Source of the DNA: Leishmania mexicana MHOM/GT/2001/U1103
Lineage: Eukaryota; Euglenozoa; Kinetoplastea; Trypanosomatida; Trypanosomatidae
Reading direction: 5' to 3'
DNA: 64,000 bases
NCBI RefSeq assembly: GCF_000234665.1
Contig: NC_018308.1
Location: 154,920-218,919 of the forward strand
A program made the translations under genes and the position numbers. Within the stretch, counting starts at the first letter, position 1, and each line of letters begins with the position of its first letter. This document shows positions 19,604 through 30,399 of this stretch, one piece after another. The notes below the pieces were generated by a model. That model saw only the letters and a list, made by a program, of their open reading frames with translations, was not told where the DNA came from and searched no databases.

Positions 19604-20758
19604 GGTTGCTGCTGAGGGCTTCGAGTGGTGGTGGTGGTGCTGATGGAGTCTCGGACAGCAGGTGGCAGAGGCGAAGGGCGGGGAGGGGGGGGGGCGACTG
19701 CGGTGTTGCTGCTGCTGCTGCTTGTTGTACGCGTGCGGGTGTGCGTGTGTGTGTGTGTGTGAGCTATACGGGTGTCACTGGCAGAGGCGTGACTGAGCCA
19801 ACTGTGAGGGGCTGGAGAAGGGCGGTGGTGGTGGTGGTGGTGGTGGGGTGGGGAGGGAGGGAGGGGGGGGTCGCGTGCGGTGCAGCGCGGCAGAAAGACC
19901 CGGAAGAGTACAGCAGTCGAGGGATAAACGGAGGGGTTGGCGCGAGCGAGGAGACGGAAGTGCAGACACAGGAGCACCCACATCGCTGAGGATGACGTGC
20001 TGGACAAGCTCCCATCGCATGGAGGGCAGGGAGAGAAGGGTGGGGGGGGGAGGGGGGAGGGGACCCATACCTGGTGAGCGCCTTATGTGTACCCCATCTC
20101 ACTGCAGGGATCGAGGTGGCGCACAGCCGCGCAGCGAGGGCCAGAGATCGACGACGCTGGTACGCATTCGAGGTCACGCGGGCATTATATGTATATATCC
20201 GCGCACATCATCGGTGGTATGTCTTGACTTACGGACTTCTCTCTACTCAACCCCCCCTCTCTCCCCCTTTAAGCGCATTTCGCTCACACTTTTAGTTATC
20301 TCTTGACGTCATCGCGGTGTGTCCGCTGCGAGCGACGACGCGCCTCGCTGGCGTCCGCGTCGTCGTTTCTATTCATGTGTCACTCTTCCGCAACGCGCCC
20401 ACTCGGCACCTGCGCACAGTCGATCCGCAAAGGGCTGCGTGACGGCGCGGTTGCGGCATTATCTCTGTGTGTGCGCGCCACACCTGGCCGGCCTCGCCAG
20501 CACCTCCGTCAGCTTCAGCCCCCACACCCCCCTTGCGCCGCTGCCGTCTCTGGCACCCCCCGCCCCCTCCACGACTCCTTCAGCAGCACCGCGCGTGAAG
20601 GTGATCGCTTGCTGTCATTGCTGGTGAAGGAGCAGTAAGCCATGCTGCTGTCCGCGCTGATGCGGATGACGCTACCGAGAGGCGGCACGACTGCTATCAC
20701 CATCACCGGAGTGATGAGATGAAGCAGGATGTTGATGACCGCTGTAGACAGACTGTTG
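19604..20758. other. Spacer between the nucleotidyltransferase and LLPH-like genes
   Basis: No gene is seen. It contains GT runs, GTGGTGG repeats near 19826-19850 and G-rich tracts near 19680-19697 and 20041-20060 that are polypyrimidine on the coding strand of the LLPH-like gene. The right end should be the 3' UTR of the nucleotidyltransferase. Confidence 0.6.
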
Positions 20759-23700
20759 CTACTGCTGCTGCTGCGGCTGCTGCGGCGGCTCACTTGCACT
20801 GACACCGGTGTCACCACTGCTGGTGTTCACCGGCGTCCCTGTCACTACGGCGGCGGCGTTCTGCGAGGTCATCATAGAGGGCATCGTCATCATGTCCGGC
20901 TGCTGTTGCTGCTGTTGCTGCTGGGGCACCGCACCACCACCGGCAGCTGTCCTCGCCGCGGCGGTGTTGTGGGTACCGCCTACACCAAACGAAACGTTTG
21001 GATATCCCACGTACGGGGCGTACGGGAACACCTGCTGCTGCTGCTGCGCGCTGGTACTCGTTGCGGTGGTGCTGGGGGTGCCGTCGCTGCGGTGACTGCT
21101 ACCTCCGTCCTGATCGGCGGCGGCAGTGAGGGCGACACCGACAGAGCCGCTGCTGTTCCGCGTCGTGTGATACTGCTGCTGCTGTTTCCAGAGGTGCTGC
21201 TGCAGGTCGTAGTACAGGGCTGGAAAGGGGTAGCTCGAGGACGACGAGGAGCCGGCCGTAGCCACAAACCCGCTGCCGGTTCTACTGATGATTGGCTCCG
21301 GTTGCTTCAGCTGTGGCGACGGAGGGTAGGGCATCTGCCGCTGCTGCTGCTGGGCGAAAGCTTGATAGTAGAAGGCGGCAGCCGCCGTTGCGTGCTCTTG
21401 CTGCTGCTGAAGCTGGTGCTGCTGCTGCTGCTGCTGCGGGGAGACGTAAGCGCCCGCAGTTCGGTTCATCTGGTGCAGACTGCCGTAGGACGCCTGCTGC
21501 TGGTACGAGGCAGCGTAGCCATGGTTGGCGGTGTATGCCATGTTCGGCGCGTAGCCGTTGGACGGGCCACCTGCGCCGTGCTCCCCAACGCCAGCATTGC
21601 CTTCTGCGGTGGCCTGCGCGTCACGCGGCGCCAGCTGTTGCTGGGAGTGCTGCGGCATGACTGCGTTCACACCCCCACGGCCACCACACTGGTCGAGGCG
21701 GTCGGTGTGGTCAACGACGCTCTCGCTGCCGTAGCCGCGGTCCCCATAGCGTCCGCCGGCTTCGTCTTCTTCATCTTCGTCGCCCTTCACAGGCGTGAGC
21801 GTGACATCGACGCGGTCAAGAGGACTGTTGCCGCCGTACATCGTCGTCGTCGTCGTGGCCGTGCGGCTCGTCCACGTTTCCCCCAGACTCTCGCCATAGG
21901 GGAGCGAGAGTAGGTGATTGACCGACGTGGATGCGGCTGCGGCTGCTGCTGTTGCTGCGGCGATGTCGTCGTCGTCTTCATCAGGGTAGCTGTGGGCCGC
22001 CGCCATCCCCGCCGCCGTGGGCGTCGTGGCGGCGTGACTGGAGGACCCGTCGAAGGCTTCCTCCCGTGAGTCCACATACGGCAGCTGCAGTGGCGGACGC
22101 CGGCGTGCACAAGTCCTTGGTGATACTGCGGCCGCCGCAGTGGCGCCGGATTCGCTGACAGGTCGGCTTCTACTGCTACTGCTGCTGGAAGCGCGCAGGG
22201 CCGCGGTTTCGTGTGCCGTCGCGGAGCCCTTCTTCGCTCCGGTGGAGGTGATGCTGATACTGCCGCCATATTTTGCATGAGGGGCGTTGCGGTGGCCATC
22301 ATCACTGAGGCCGCCCCCGCCCGCGTGCGTGGCTATGTCCATGCCATTCGCTTCACTGAGGTTTGCCTGCTGCTGCTGCTGCTGGTGCTGGTGCTGGTGC
22401 TGGTAAGCATGCACTGGTGAGCCAGACGACATCATCATGCTCTGCAGGTGAGGGAACGGCGCGGCAACGTAGTGTTGCGCCACCCCCGCGCCGCCGCGGC
22501 GCTGTTGTTCGACGCGAGTGCCACTGTACACGTTCATCAGTGGCGCCGGGATACCCGCATGCTGCTGTGGATGAGCACGAAAGGTCATCGGCATCGTCGT
22601 CGTCGTGGTGCTTCTCATGCTCTGCGGTTGTTGTTGTTGCTGCGAGCCATACAACTGTGTGTTGCCGTCCATAGACATCATCATCGTGTGCGGCTGCCTG
22701 GGAGCAGACTGCTGCTGCTGCTGCTGCCGCTGCTGCATGAACATCATGTGATGGTTGCTCCCCATGCTCTCTTGAAGGGCGAGCATGGGGGCGCTCATGC
22801 TGTGGTGAGGGTGGCCCCCCTCGTCCGCGGGGACGCCGTTGCTGTAGCTTTGCGTGAGCGTCGCTGCGACAGTTCCTTCGGCACTTCGCGCGGCGGCGAC
22901 GGCTTGCTTCATGAGCGCCTGATGCACTGCCTGGCAGTCCGCGTCTGCTGATACTGGCGACAGACACTGAAGGACGTACTGCAGACTGCAGCTGCCGTGG
23001 TACTGCGGCGACTGGCGCGCCGCCCCCCACTCGGCAAACCACCAGCACAGCCACTGGAAGTCGCGCATGTGCGTCATGCGCGCTGTCAAGTCGTACTCAG
23101 GGTCGAACGGGGATGTCATGTGGAAGTGCTGACCGCGGCGGGAGCAGAGGAACGGCTTTGCCACCACCTCGGAGCGGCCGTCAACGGTGAAACGAATGCC
23201 GCTGGTTTCGTAATCGAAGGCGCAGCCGTAGTAGTGGCAGAAGTCAAGGAACAAGTCCGACACCTCTGCCTGCCGCCGCAGGAAGTCCGCGGCGAACGCG
23301 TCAAAGGCGCTGTTTTCGCTGTCGGCGTCGCTGTGCTGCTCAGAGGTCCTCCTCGACGTCGACACTGCTGCTGCTGCCGCCGCCTCTGCTACTCGACTTG
23401 CATCGGCGCCCGCTGTGTCCTGGCCGTTCGCCGAGTTGACCTTGCTGTCCGCGGAGGTTGTCGCTGCGCCGGCCGTCTCCGTCTCCGCTGGCAGCGGTGC
23501 TGACTGAGCAGAGTACCGGCTGGCTTTCACAGGATCTGCATTGGCGGCCGTGCCAGTGGCGGCGGCAGCGGCGGCGACGAGTTCCTCCGGCGGCTCAGCG
23601 CCTTCCGCTGCCTCTGCCGCCGCCGCGTCGGCACGCATCTCTTGGTTGACACCCTCTGGTGTTGCGAGGGCTGCTGTCAACCGCGCAGCGCTCGTGTCGT

Positions 23701-26700
23701 CCTCCGGCTTTTCTCCGCGCTTTGCCGCTTCGTCGGCGCCAGGGGTGTCGACGTGCGACCCCTCGCTCACCACGCGCTCGTGCGGGTGAGGCTCTACCGT
23801 CTTGAGTAGGTAGTGGTGCGGCGGTGGCGCGAGGCGGCCAGGCGCAGCATCCACTACCGACGCTAGTACCGCGCCGATGCTAGGTGTGGTGGTGGTGGTG
23901 CTGTCGAGGTCTGGCGTCCCGGTGAGGTTAGGGGGCTGCCGCTCGCAGAACGAGGACGGGGTGCTGGTGCTGGTGCGGCTGCTGTTGCTCGCACCCGCTG
24001 CCGCTCCGCCGCCGGAGGCGCCCTCAGCAGCGTCTGAGAAGGCGGGTTTAGGTTGCTGCGTGCGGCCTGTTCCACCCTCCTCTTCAGGGGTCGCGCCAGT
24101 CGTCGACTGTGGCGCCAGCGCCAGAGCCACCGCCGCTGTCACGGACGTCCCTGCCGCTGCTGTTGCGGCTGCCGGGTCGCCGACAAAGCCCAGTATCGCT
24201 TGGCGAATCGCACGCAGGCGCTCCTTGTCGTCGCTGGCGTAGGCCGCCTTGATGGTCGCGCACGCCCCCGTCGCCACGGCCGCGGAGGATGACGCGCGCC
24301 CACGAGCTGGCACCGACTTCTGGATCCTCCCGCTGCTGCTATAGAGCGCGGCAACATCGCCGGCGACTGCTGCGTCGAGCGACGCACTTTTCCGTGCCTC
24401 CGCCTCCTCTACCATCTGCGCGTGACGCTGCTCCACTCGCGCAAGATACTCGCCCAGCATGTACTCCAGCAGCCCAAGAGTGAGGGGGGCGGAGCCCGCC
24501 GTCGGAGAGGCGCCTTGGCGCGCGGCGGCAGGAGAGGCAGCACTGTTGTCCGCGGTGACGCCGCGGCGCAGGGCTTTCTCCGCTGCGCGATCCTTCTGTG
24601 GCTGCTGGTGCTGGTGCTCTCCGGCATCCGCTCCTGCTTGAGGGCCTTGCACCTCCGCTGACAACGACGCGGCGTTCCGCTCACGCAGGAGGAGGAGGAT
24701 GCGCTGGCGGCATTCATTGTAGAAGTGGAGCACCATGAGGTAGATGGCGAAAGACGTCACCCCGCCAGGCTCACTCTCGCCGGCGCCGAGGCTGCGCACG
24801 CAGTACTTGAGGAACAGAATGAGCGTGCGGGCGTGCGGAAACACCTCCAGCAGCGATCGTGTAAGCTGCATCGACCGCCAGTGCTCGCCGCCAGCGAAGG
24901 TGATGTCCACCTTGGTGCCGGTTGCCTTGTCTGTCAACTTGATGACTGGCACACGAGTCGCCGTGATGGACTGCACAAGGAACAGCGGCCCTTCATGAAC
25001 AGGGACGTAGGTGAGGTAGCCCGCGCCACGGCCCCGGCCATCCGTAGCACCGAGAGCGATCGGGTTCCGCGTCACTGCGTCCTGGGTCGCCGGCGGAGCT
25101 GCCGTGGTCTGCACCGTGGCGGCCCTATCTCCGGATGCTGCAACTGTGGGCGACATCGACGACGACTGAGCTGTCGCGGCCTCATCGGCGGACACGGTTT
25201 CTGTACCCGCGTGCGCCGCTTCCGCCTCGGCTGCTACAGCATCGCCGTCTGCAAGCCTCGCCTGCCGGCTCCGCAGCTCCGCTTCATTGGCCAACTTATC
25301 CGCGTCGGCTGGCGCTGCCTTGCTTCTCGGCAGCGGCTGCGCATGTGCTGCTATCTTGTCCTCGTCGATAGGCAGACCCCCCGTCATGGCGGGCGGCAGG
25401 GAACACGCGCCGTCTTTCAGGTCGGCGCTCCCACTCGCTGCGGCAGACTCGCGCGAGGACGACAACGAGGTAGAGTCATGCAGCCGCGTCGTGGTTATTT
25501 GGAGCGTGAGACCACTGCTGCTACTGTCGGCACCTCCGATCCCTAGACTGCTTGCCGCCGCTGCTGCCGCCGGTGGTGCGACGGCTGGCATACCACCACG
25601 CATCGATGGCGCGAAGAGCGCCGACAGGTCCACGGAGGTGCTGAAGCTGTAGTTCTTCTCAATTTGACCGCGAAACACCTCCTCGGCCTGCTCCACGTCC
25701 CCAACGGTGCCGTAGACTTCCGTGTCCTCCGCCGTCGCCACGTCGGGGTCGTGCAGGCGACTTGCGCTCGCACTGTCTGTGTGGCCCACACCGCTTTTAT
25801 TGCCGGTTGACGTGGCACCCACGCCGGGGACGGTGCCGGAGCCGGAGGCGAGGCGAACAAGCTCGTCCTCGTCGCCAACGGTGGCGCTCGAGGTCAGAAA
25901 CTGTTTGCGTGTGTCGAGGGGGAAGGTGGCCACGGAGAAGCACGTCGTGCTTGACTCGGTCGACAGCGACGAGGCACTGACACTTCGCTCAGGTGCACAA
26001 GGAGAGCGCCGTGAGTGGCTAGACACGCGGTGATCCGGTGTGACCCGCGTCGCCTCATCCATCTCGCCCATTACCGGCAGCTCCTCGGCGGCCCCGGTGG
26101 AACCAAGGAGGAGGCTCTTCGCGATACTGCCAGCGCGCGCTACACGCTTCGGCGAGAGGCCGCTCGCCCCTTCACCTTCGTTGTCACTTTCCTCAGACCG
26201 TCTGCCGTTGCCATCGGGGTCGCTGTCGGAGTCCCGCAAGCTGGCTGCCTCACAGACTTCGCTAGCACTGCAGTGGCTCTCTCTGGTCCAGTGACGGTCT
26301 TCGTCGGGTGCGACTGCAACTCCGGCTCCAGTCGCTGCCGCCAGCGCCACTTGCTTTGCCCGCTTCTTGGCTTCCTCCATCAGCTGCCGGCGGCGGTGCT
26401 GCGCTTCGGCCTCGATGAGCTCTTGCAGGCGAAGGGCGTCGTTCTTGCTGTCTTCGTCCAACTCCAAGAGGGCCTTCGACAGCCGCTGCAGCGCTTCGAG
26501 CGGCGCGATCGGCTGATACCCGACCGCAAGGAGGTCTACGTCACTCGATGGAAGTGCCAGGCCGGTCGTGATGGAGCCGTGCACACGGATCTCTGCATTT
26601 TGGTTGAGGTGCTTACGCAGCACGGCCTCGATGATCCAGCAGAGCTGTTCGCGGTTTGCCTCGTCCTCCGGCTTTAGCGTCAGGCACGTCGCCACAAACG

Positions 26701-29700
26701 TCGGCAGCACCGTGATAAAGTCGTAGTACGGGATCGGGGGCGGTCTCGCCATCGTGTGCTGCTGCTGCTGCTGCTGTGGTTGTTGATGGTGGAACATGAG
26801 CTGCTGACCCGCACCACCACCGCCAACGCTGAGTGCGTTGTGGTGCATAGGCATCATGCCACCACCACCACTGCTGCCGATGTGGCCGGTGCCGTGCTGG
26901 CTTGGATTCGGCAGACTTCCGTACATAGAGCTCATGTAGTTGCCTAGTTGGTTCACCATCATCGCCTGCTGTTGCGTGTGACCGTGTCGGCTGCCGCTGC
27001 GACGGTTGTTGTTGAAGCCGGCAACAGTGCTTGGGTTGTGGCTGTTTTTCCCACGACTGTGCGCACAGTCACTGGTGGCACCCTTGTGCTTCGCGTTGGC
27101 CGAGCGGCCGTGGTTAGAGCCACACATGCTTTCCCAGTTCACGGCGGCCGAGGGCCCGCCTTGCGATCGGGACGGCATGTGTGGCGAGGTGGTGGCGAAG
27201 ATGTGCTCCTGCGCTGCCGCGGGGGACATGGAGGACTTCGACTCCATGTCTTCGTGATGGGTCGTGTCCACTTGGCCACCGCCGCCGCCGTCGAGGCTCA
27301 GGCTCCCGAGCAACATGGTCTGGTGATGGTGTTGAGGCGGGCGCTGCGAGAACTGCCCAGAGATGGATGGGGGATGTGCCAGCGACGGTGTGTGGTGGTG
27401 GTGCTGGGACATGCCAGACGCCATGTTCAGCATTGTGCTGCCGATGCACTCCGCACCCATTGCCGTGGCGTTGCTGCTTAGTGTGTCTGCGCATGGTGCC
27501 GTGAAGTTACTGGTGCCACCAGTCCCCGCCGTCGAGGGCGATGCGGATGAGTCAGCGTTCATTGTCGTCGAAACACCGACGCGGATGCTCGGCAGGTGGC
27601 CGCTGCGCGGCGGCAACAGCGCGGACGGGGATGCACGCCCTGTCGCTGCTGGCGCGGGTGGCGGGGACGCTGACGGTGCAAGCTGACCAGCTGTACTCTG
27701 ACTAGCCGCCGCTGCTGCTGCTGCTGCTTGCACTTGCGCTTTGGCCGCTGCCGCCGCTCCACGACCTCGGTAAAGGCCGGGTGCACGGTGCGGAGGGGGA
27801 GCTGCGCCGCCACCGCTCGCGCTCATCGCTGTATTGGCGAGGTCGAACATGGTTGCCGAAGCTCCCGTCACCGACGTGTTTGCTGCGCCGGCAGCGAGCA
27901 GAGCTTTGGCGCTGGTGGTCGCGGCCGCGCTGCTGAGTTCTACCCCGGATGCGGAAGGCCGCGCATAGGAAGGGTGCTGTTGCTGTTGTGGAGAGGCCAT
28001 GGGAGAGGGGTTGTAGTAGCCACACGCCGCCATCTGCAGCTGCTGCTGTGAAAGCAGTGAGACGGCGTAGTACTGTTGTGTGGGTGACTGATGCGGATGG
28101 CGCAGCAGCTGCTGTTGCTGGTACACATAGCCATTCATGTAACCAGCGTTGCCACCATCGCCACCACCGCCGGCCGTCGCCATCTCAGTTGGGAGTAGCT
28201 GCCCGGCAGCGCCGCTCATGCCAGACACCGTGTTGGCGGTCTGCCCCGCGTAGCTCGTCGACAGCGGCGCCCCTGCGAAGGAAACGGGCATCACACTACT
28301 AAGACCATTCTCCATCATCTGCGGCCCACCGTTCCCACTGCTGCCAACTGCCTCTGTATCACCGGCCACGTTGACTGTACCCTCGCCCGCGACGGTTGTT
28401 GATACCGCCGCAGATGTCGTGAAAGAAGGGTGCCAGCCAGGACGGCGGCTCACGCTACTCGTGTTCGGCGCCGCTGCTATTTTCCTTGGGGTCGACCCCG
28501 TGCGCGCGGACGATGGGTGTGCACCCAAACCAATTCTGGCTGACGCCCTGTCATTGGTTGTAGCCATCGAGCCGCTTTTCGGGTGTACGGCCACGACCTC
28601 ACTGCGCTCCGCCGCCACGTCGACCTCCACCTCAGCCTCAGCCTCCGCTGCTGCTGCTGCTGCGGCTGCGGCGGCAGCGGCCGCTGCTGCTGCCACAGCA
28701 CGTATCTTCTGCTTACGCTTCGCCGAGCGGGAGGGCTTCGGCAGTGGTTCTGCTGGTTCTCGCCCCTCCACGGCGCCAGGCTCTCTGGGCGTTGCCGTTA
28801 CAGGCGAATGAGCCGCCGGTGACTCTCCCGCCTGTCCATGCTGGTCGTCCTCGCACGTGGGGGGCGGTGGGAGGGTCGCCACAGGGGACGCGCCTGACGC
28901 GACTGCTGCAGCAGTCGCTGGTACGCATACGATGGATGACGGTGCAGCTGATATCGAGCTGCCGCCGCGTTGCGGGGCGGCAGTCGAAAAAGCGTTGGCC
29001 TTGCTCACCGGAAAGCACGACGAGGCGTCCGCAGACTCCGACGTGACTGCACTCACGCTCGGACGCAACGGCGGTGGCGATGATGAGGACGACGAAGTCG
29101 GCACCGCGGCTGCCCCTGCAATGGCGGCTGCGCTGTCTGAAGGTGTGGGGGCCGCACCGGACACCGTTGTGGTCGCGGTGTTGCCGCCGCCTCCACCATC
29201 ACCGGCGCCCCAATACTGCTTCGGCGAGTCCTCACGTGCGTGCGGTGGCCGATACAGCTTACCGGACGATGCCGCGATGACTGTCAGGGACGCGGACGGC
29301 GGTGCAGAGGCAGCAGACAGCGAGGAGACAGTACTGGCACCATTGGCACCGACGCCGGCGCGTCCCTTGACGCTGTCGGCGTCAGCCGATGGGTGACTTT
29401 GTGTGTGCTGTGTTTTCGACGACTGTGAGGCGCAGGCAGCTGCTGCAGCGGAGGTCGTCGTTGCCGTCGTCGATGTGGCGGTCTTCGGCGCACCCGGTGA
29501 CGTCAGGGAAGACTTCAGTCGGTCCAATAGCGAAGTGCCCACCTCAAGAGCGGGCACCGACTTGGCAGGCGTGCTGCTGGCTGACAAGTTCAGCGTCGAC
29601 GATGCAGAGATGACGCTGCTCCTCAGTGCCGCGAAGCGGCTGCACACGGGCACCGTCTGCGGCGCCGCCCTAGCATCCGTCTGCGCGGGGTAGACCACAT

Positions 29701-29749
29701 GCAGCTCCGATACGGGCGAACGCGGCGGCGAGGTCCTAGTAGAGCTCAT
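20759..29749 (-). CDS. Giant Trf4-like non-canonical poly(A) polymerase / nucleotidyltransferase
   Basis: This 2996-aa protein carries a split DNA polymerase-beta-type nucleotidyltransferase core. The palm motif RVHGSITTGLALPSSDVDLL has G1058-S1059 and acidic residues D1070 and D1072. The third carboxylate is D1615 in TKVDITF. A PAP-associated helix, GGVTSFAIYLMVLHFYNE, lies near 1670-1685. The end of the PAP-associated domain reads DLFLDFCHYYG (about 2167) and SPFDPEYDLTARM, the base-recognition region of Trf4-like enzymes. The catalytic triad is therefore complete, which suggests activity in tailing RNA with A or U. About 1000 residues before and 700 after the core are Ala/Ser/Gly/Gln-rich, with many CAG-encoded poly-Gln runs and a poly-Ala run near 365. 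Whether it adds A or U cannot be read directly. The start is the first ATG after a polypyrimidine tract. Confidence 0.88.
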   Translation of the reverse strand: MSSTRTSPPRSPVSELHVVYPAQTDARAAPQTVPVCSRFAALRSSVISASSTLNLSASSTPAKSVPALEVGTSLLDRLKSSLTSPGAPKTATSTTATTTSAAAAACASQSSKTQHTQSHPSADADSVKGRAGVGANGASTVSSLSAASAPPSASLTVIAASSGKLYRPPHAREDSPKQYWGAGDGGGGGNTATTTVSGAAPTPSDSAAAIAGAAAVPTSSSSSSPPPLRPSVSAVTSESADASSCFPVSKANAFSTAAPQRGGSSISAAPSSIVCVPATAAAVASGASPVATLPPPPTCEDDQHGQAGESPAAHSPVTATPREPGAVEGREPAEPLPKPSRSAKRKQKIRAVAAAAAAAAAAAAAAAAEAEAEVEVDVAAERSEVVAVHPKSGSMATTNDRASARIGLGAHPSSARTGSTPRKIAAAPNTSSVSRRPGWHPSFTTSAAVSTTVAGEGTVNVAGDTEAVGSSGNGGPQMMENGLSSVMPVSFAGAPLSTSYAGQTANTVSGMSGAAGQLLPTEMATAGGGGDGGNAGYMNGYVYQQQQLLRHPHQSPTQQYYAVSLLSQQQLQMAACGYYNPSPMASPQQQQHPSYARPSASGVELSSAAATTSAKALLAAGAANTSVTGASATMFDLANTAMSASGGGAAPPPHRAPGLYRGRGAAAAAKAQVQAAAAAAAASQSTAGQLAPSASPPPAPAATGRASPSALLPPRSGHLPSIRVGVSTTMNADSSASPSTAGTGGTSNFTAPCADTLSSNATAMGAECIGSTMLNMASGMSQHHHHTPSLAHPPSISGQFSQRPPQHHHQTMLLGSLSLDGGGGGQVDTTHHEDMESKSSMSPAAAQEHIFATTSPHMPSRSQGGPSAAVNWESMCGSNHGRSANAKHKGATSDCAHSRGKNSHNPSTVAGFNNNRRSGSRHGHTQQQAMMVNQLGNYMSSMYGSLPNPSQHGTGHIGSSGGGGMMPMHHNALSVGGGGAGQQLMFHHQQPQQQQQQHTMARPPPIPYYDFITVLPTFVATCLTLKPEDEANREQLCWIIEAVLRKHLNQNAEIRVHGSITTGLALPSSDVDLLAVGYQPIAPLEALQRLSKALLELDEDSKNDALRLQELIEAEAQHRRRQLMEEAKKRAKQVALAAATGAGVAVAPDEDRHWTRESHCSASEVCEAASLRDSDSDPDGNGRRSEESDNEGEGASGLSPKRVARAGSIAKSLLLGSTGAAEELPVMGEMDEATRVTPDHRVSSHSRRSPCAPERSVSASSLSTESSTTCFSVATFPLDTRKQFLTSSATVGDEDELVRLASGSGTVPGVGATSTGNKSGVGHTDSASASRLHDPDVATAEDTEVYGTVGDVEQAEEVFRGQIEKNYSFSTSVDLSALFAPSMRGGMPAVAPPAAAAAASSLGIGGADSSSSGLTLQITTTRLHDSTSLSSSRESAAASGSADLKDGACSLPPAMTGGLPIDEDKIAAHAQPLPRSKAAPADADKLANEAELRSRQARLADGDAVAAEAEAAHAGTETVSADEAATAQSSSMSPTVAASGDRAATVQTTAAPPATQDAVTRNPIALGATDGRGRGAGYLTYVPVHEGPLFLVQSITATRVPVIKLTDKATGTKVDITFAGGEHWRSMQLTRSLLEVFPHARTLILFLKYCVRSLGAGESEPGGVTSFAIYLMVLHFYNECRQRILLLLRERNAASLSAEVQGPQAGADAGEHQHQQPQKDRAAEKALRRGVTADNSAASPAAARQGASPTAGSAPLTLGLLEYMLGEYLARVEQRHAQMVEEAEARKSASLDAAVAGDVAALYSSSGRIQKSVPARGRASSSAAVATGACATIKAAYASDDKERLRAIRQAILGFVGDPAAATAAAGTSVTAAVALALAPQSTTGATPEEEGGTGRTQQPKPAFSDAAEGASGGGAAAGASNSSRTSTSTPSSFCERQPPNLTGTPDLDSTTTTTPSIGAVLASVVDAAPGRLAPPPHHYLLKTVEPHPHERVVSEGSHVDTPGADEAAKRGEKPEDDTSAARLTAALATPEGVNQEMRADAAAAEAAEGAEPPEELVAAAAAATGTAANADPVKASRYSAQSAPLPAETETAGAATTSADSKVNSANGQDTAGADASRVAEAAAAAAVSTSRRTSEQHSDADSENSAFDAFAADFLRRQAEVSDLFLDFCHYYGCAFDYETSGIRFTVDGRSEVVAKPFLCSRRGQHFHMTSPFDPEYDLTARMTHMRDFQWLCWWFAEWGAARQSPQYHGSCSLQYVLQCLSPVSADADCQAVHQALMKQAVAAARSAEGTVAATLTQSYSNGVPADEGGHPHHSMSAPMLALQESMGSNHHMMFMQQRQQQQQQSAPRQPHTMMMSMDGNTQLYGSQQQQQPQSMRSTTTTTMPMTFRAHPQQHAGIPAPLMNVYSGTRVEQQRRGGAGVAQHYVAAPFPHLQSMMMSSGSPVHAYQHQHQHQQQQQQANLSEANGMDIATHAGGGGLSDDGHRNAPHAKYGGSISITSTGAKKGSATAHETAALRASSSSSSRSRPVSESGATAAAAVSPRTCARRRPPLQLPYVDSREEAFDGSSSHAATTPTAAGMAAAHSYPDEDDDDIAAATAAAAAASTSVNHLLSLPYGESLGETWTSRTATTTTTMYGGNSPLDRVDVTLTPVKGDEDEEDEAGGRYGDRGYGSESVVDHTDRLDQCGGRGGVNAVMPQHSQQQLAPRDAQATAEGNAGVGEHGAGGPSNGYAPNMAYTANHGYAASYQQQASYGSLHQMNRTAGAYVSPQQQQQQHQLQQQQEHATAAAAFYYQAFAQQQQRQMPYPPSPQLKQPEPIISRTGSGFVATAGSSSSSSYPFPALYYDLQQHLWKQQQQYHTTRNSSGSVGVALTAAADQDGGSSHRSDGTPSTTATSTSAQQQQQVFPYAPYVGYPNVSFGVGGTHNTAAARTAAGGGAVPQQQQQQQQPDMMTMPSMMTSQNAAAVVTGTPVNTSSGDTGVSASEPPQQPQQQQ

Positions 29750-30364
29750 TCGTTGTGTTGGCGACGTGGGCGGGGGAGGAGGGGGTTACGGAAACGGAAC
29801 AACAACCAACAACGACCGAACCCAGCGAACACACGGAGGGGGGAGGGGGACGGCTCAGCCCTGTGTGTCCAACAGACAAGAAAACAAGTCAGCCCCCGAT
29901 ACGCGTCTATGCATGTGTGCGTCTGTGTTCCAATGCGCCCTCAGCGTCGCGAAGAGCCGACCGCGTCACCACCACCACACACGGACACACAGGCGCACAG
30001 AACACCAATGCACCCACGTGCACTTGGCAGCGACAACGACAAGGGAAGATACCCACGGACGCCCACGCACGCACACAAGGGAGAGAGAGGGAGGGAGAGG
30101 GGAAAGAAAAATGACCAGAGACAAAGGTTTGATGATGAGATCAGAGAAAGGGGCAGTGGAGGTGGTCGCAGCGGAGTCGTTGTCATCCGGTGCCTCGGCA
30201 AGGCCAAGTGGACACCGGGACAGCTGCCGCCACAATACAAAGAAATATGTGCACCGCTGCGAACGAACAAGAAAAATATGAGAAGATGCGCCACCGTCAC
30301 GCCGTTGCAGAAGCACCTTCCCCCCTTCTCACAAAGGGACGATACACAGGCGCATGCACACGAC

Positions 30365-30365
<1 letters not shown>

Positions 30366-30396
<31 letters not shown>
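30366..30396. repeat. CA microsatellite
   Basis: About 15 CA dinucleotides in the 5' flank of the giant nucleotidyltransferase gene. Confidence 0.85.

Positions 30397-30399
<3 letters not shown>

Noticed and set aside
20729..21913. 394-aa plus-strand open frame rich in Leu and Arg
   Set aside because: It is antisense to poly-Gln codons of the nucleotidyltransferase; CTG runs read as poly-Leu.
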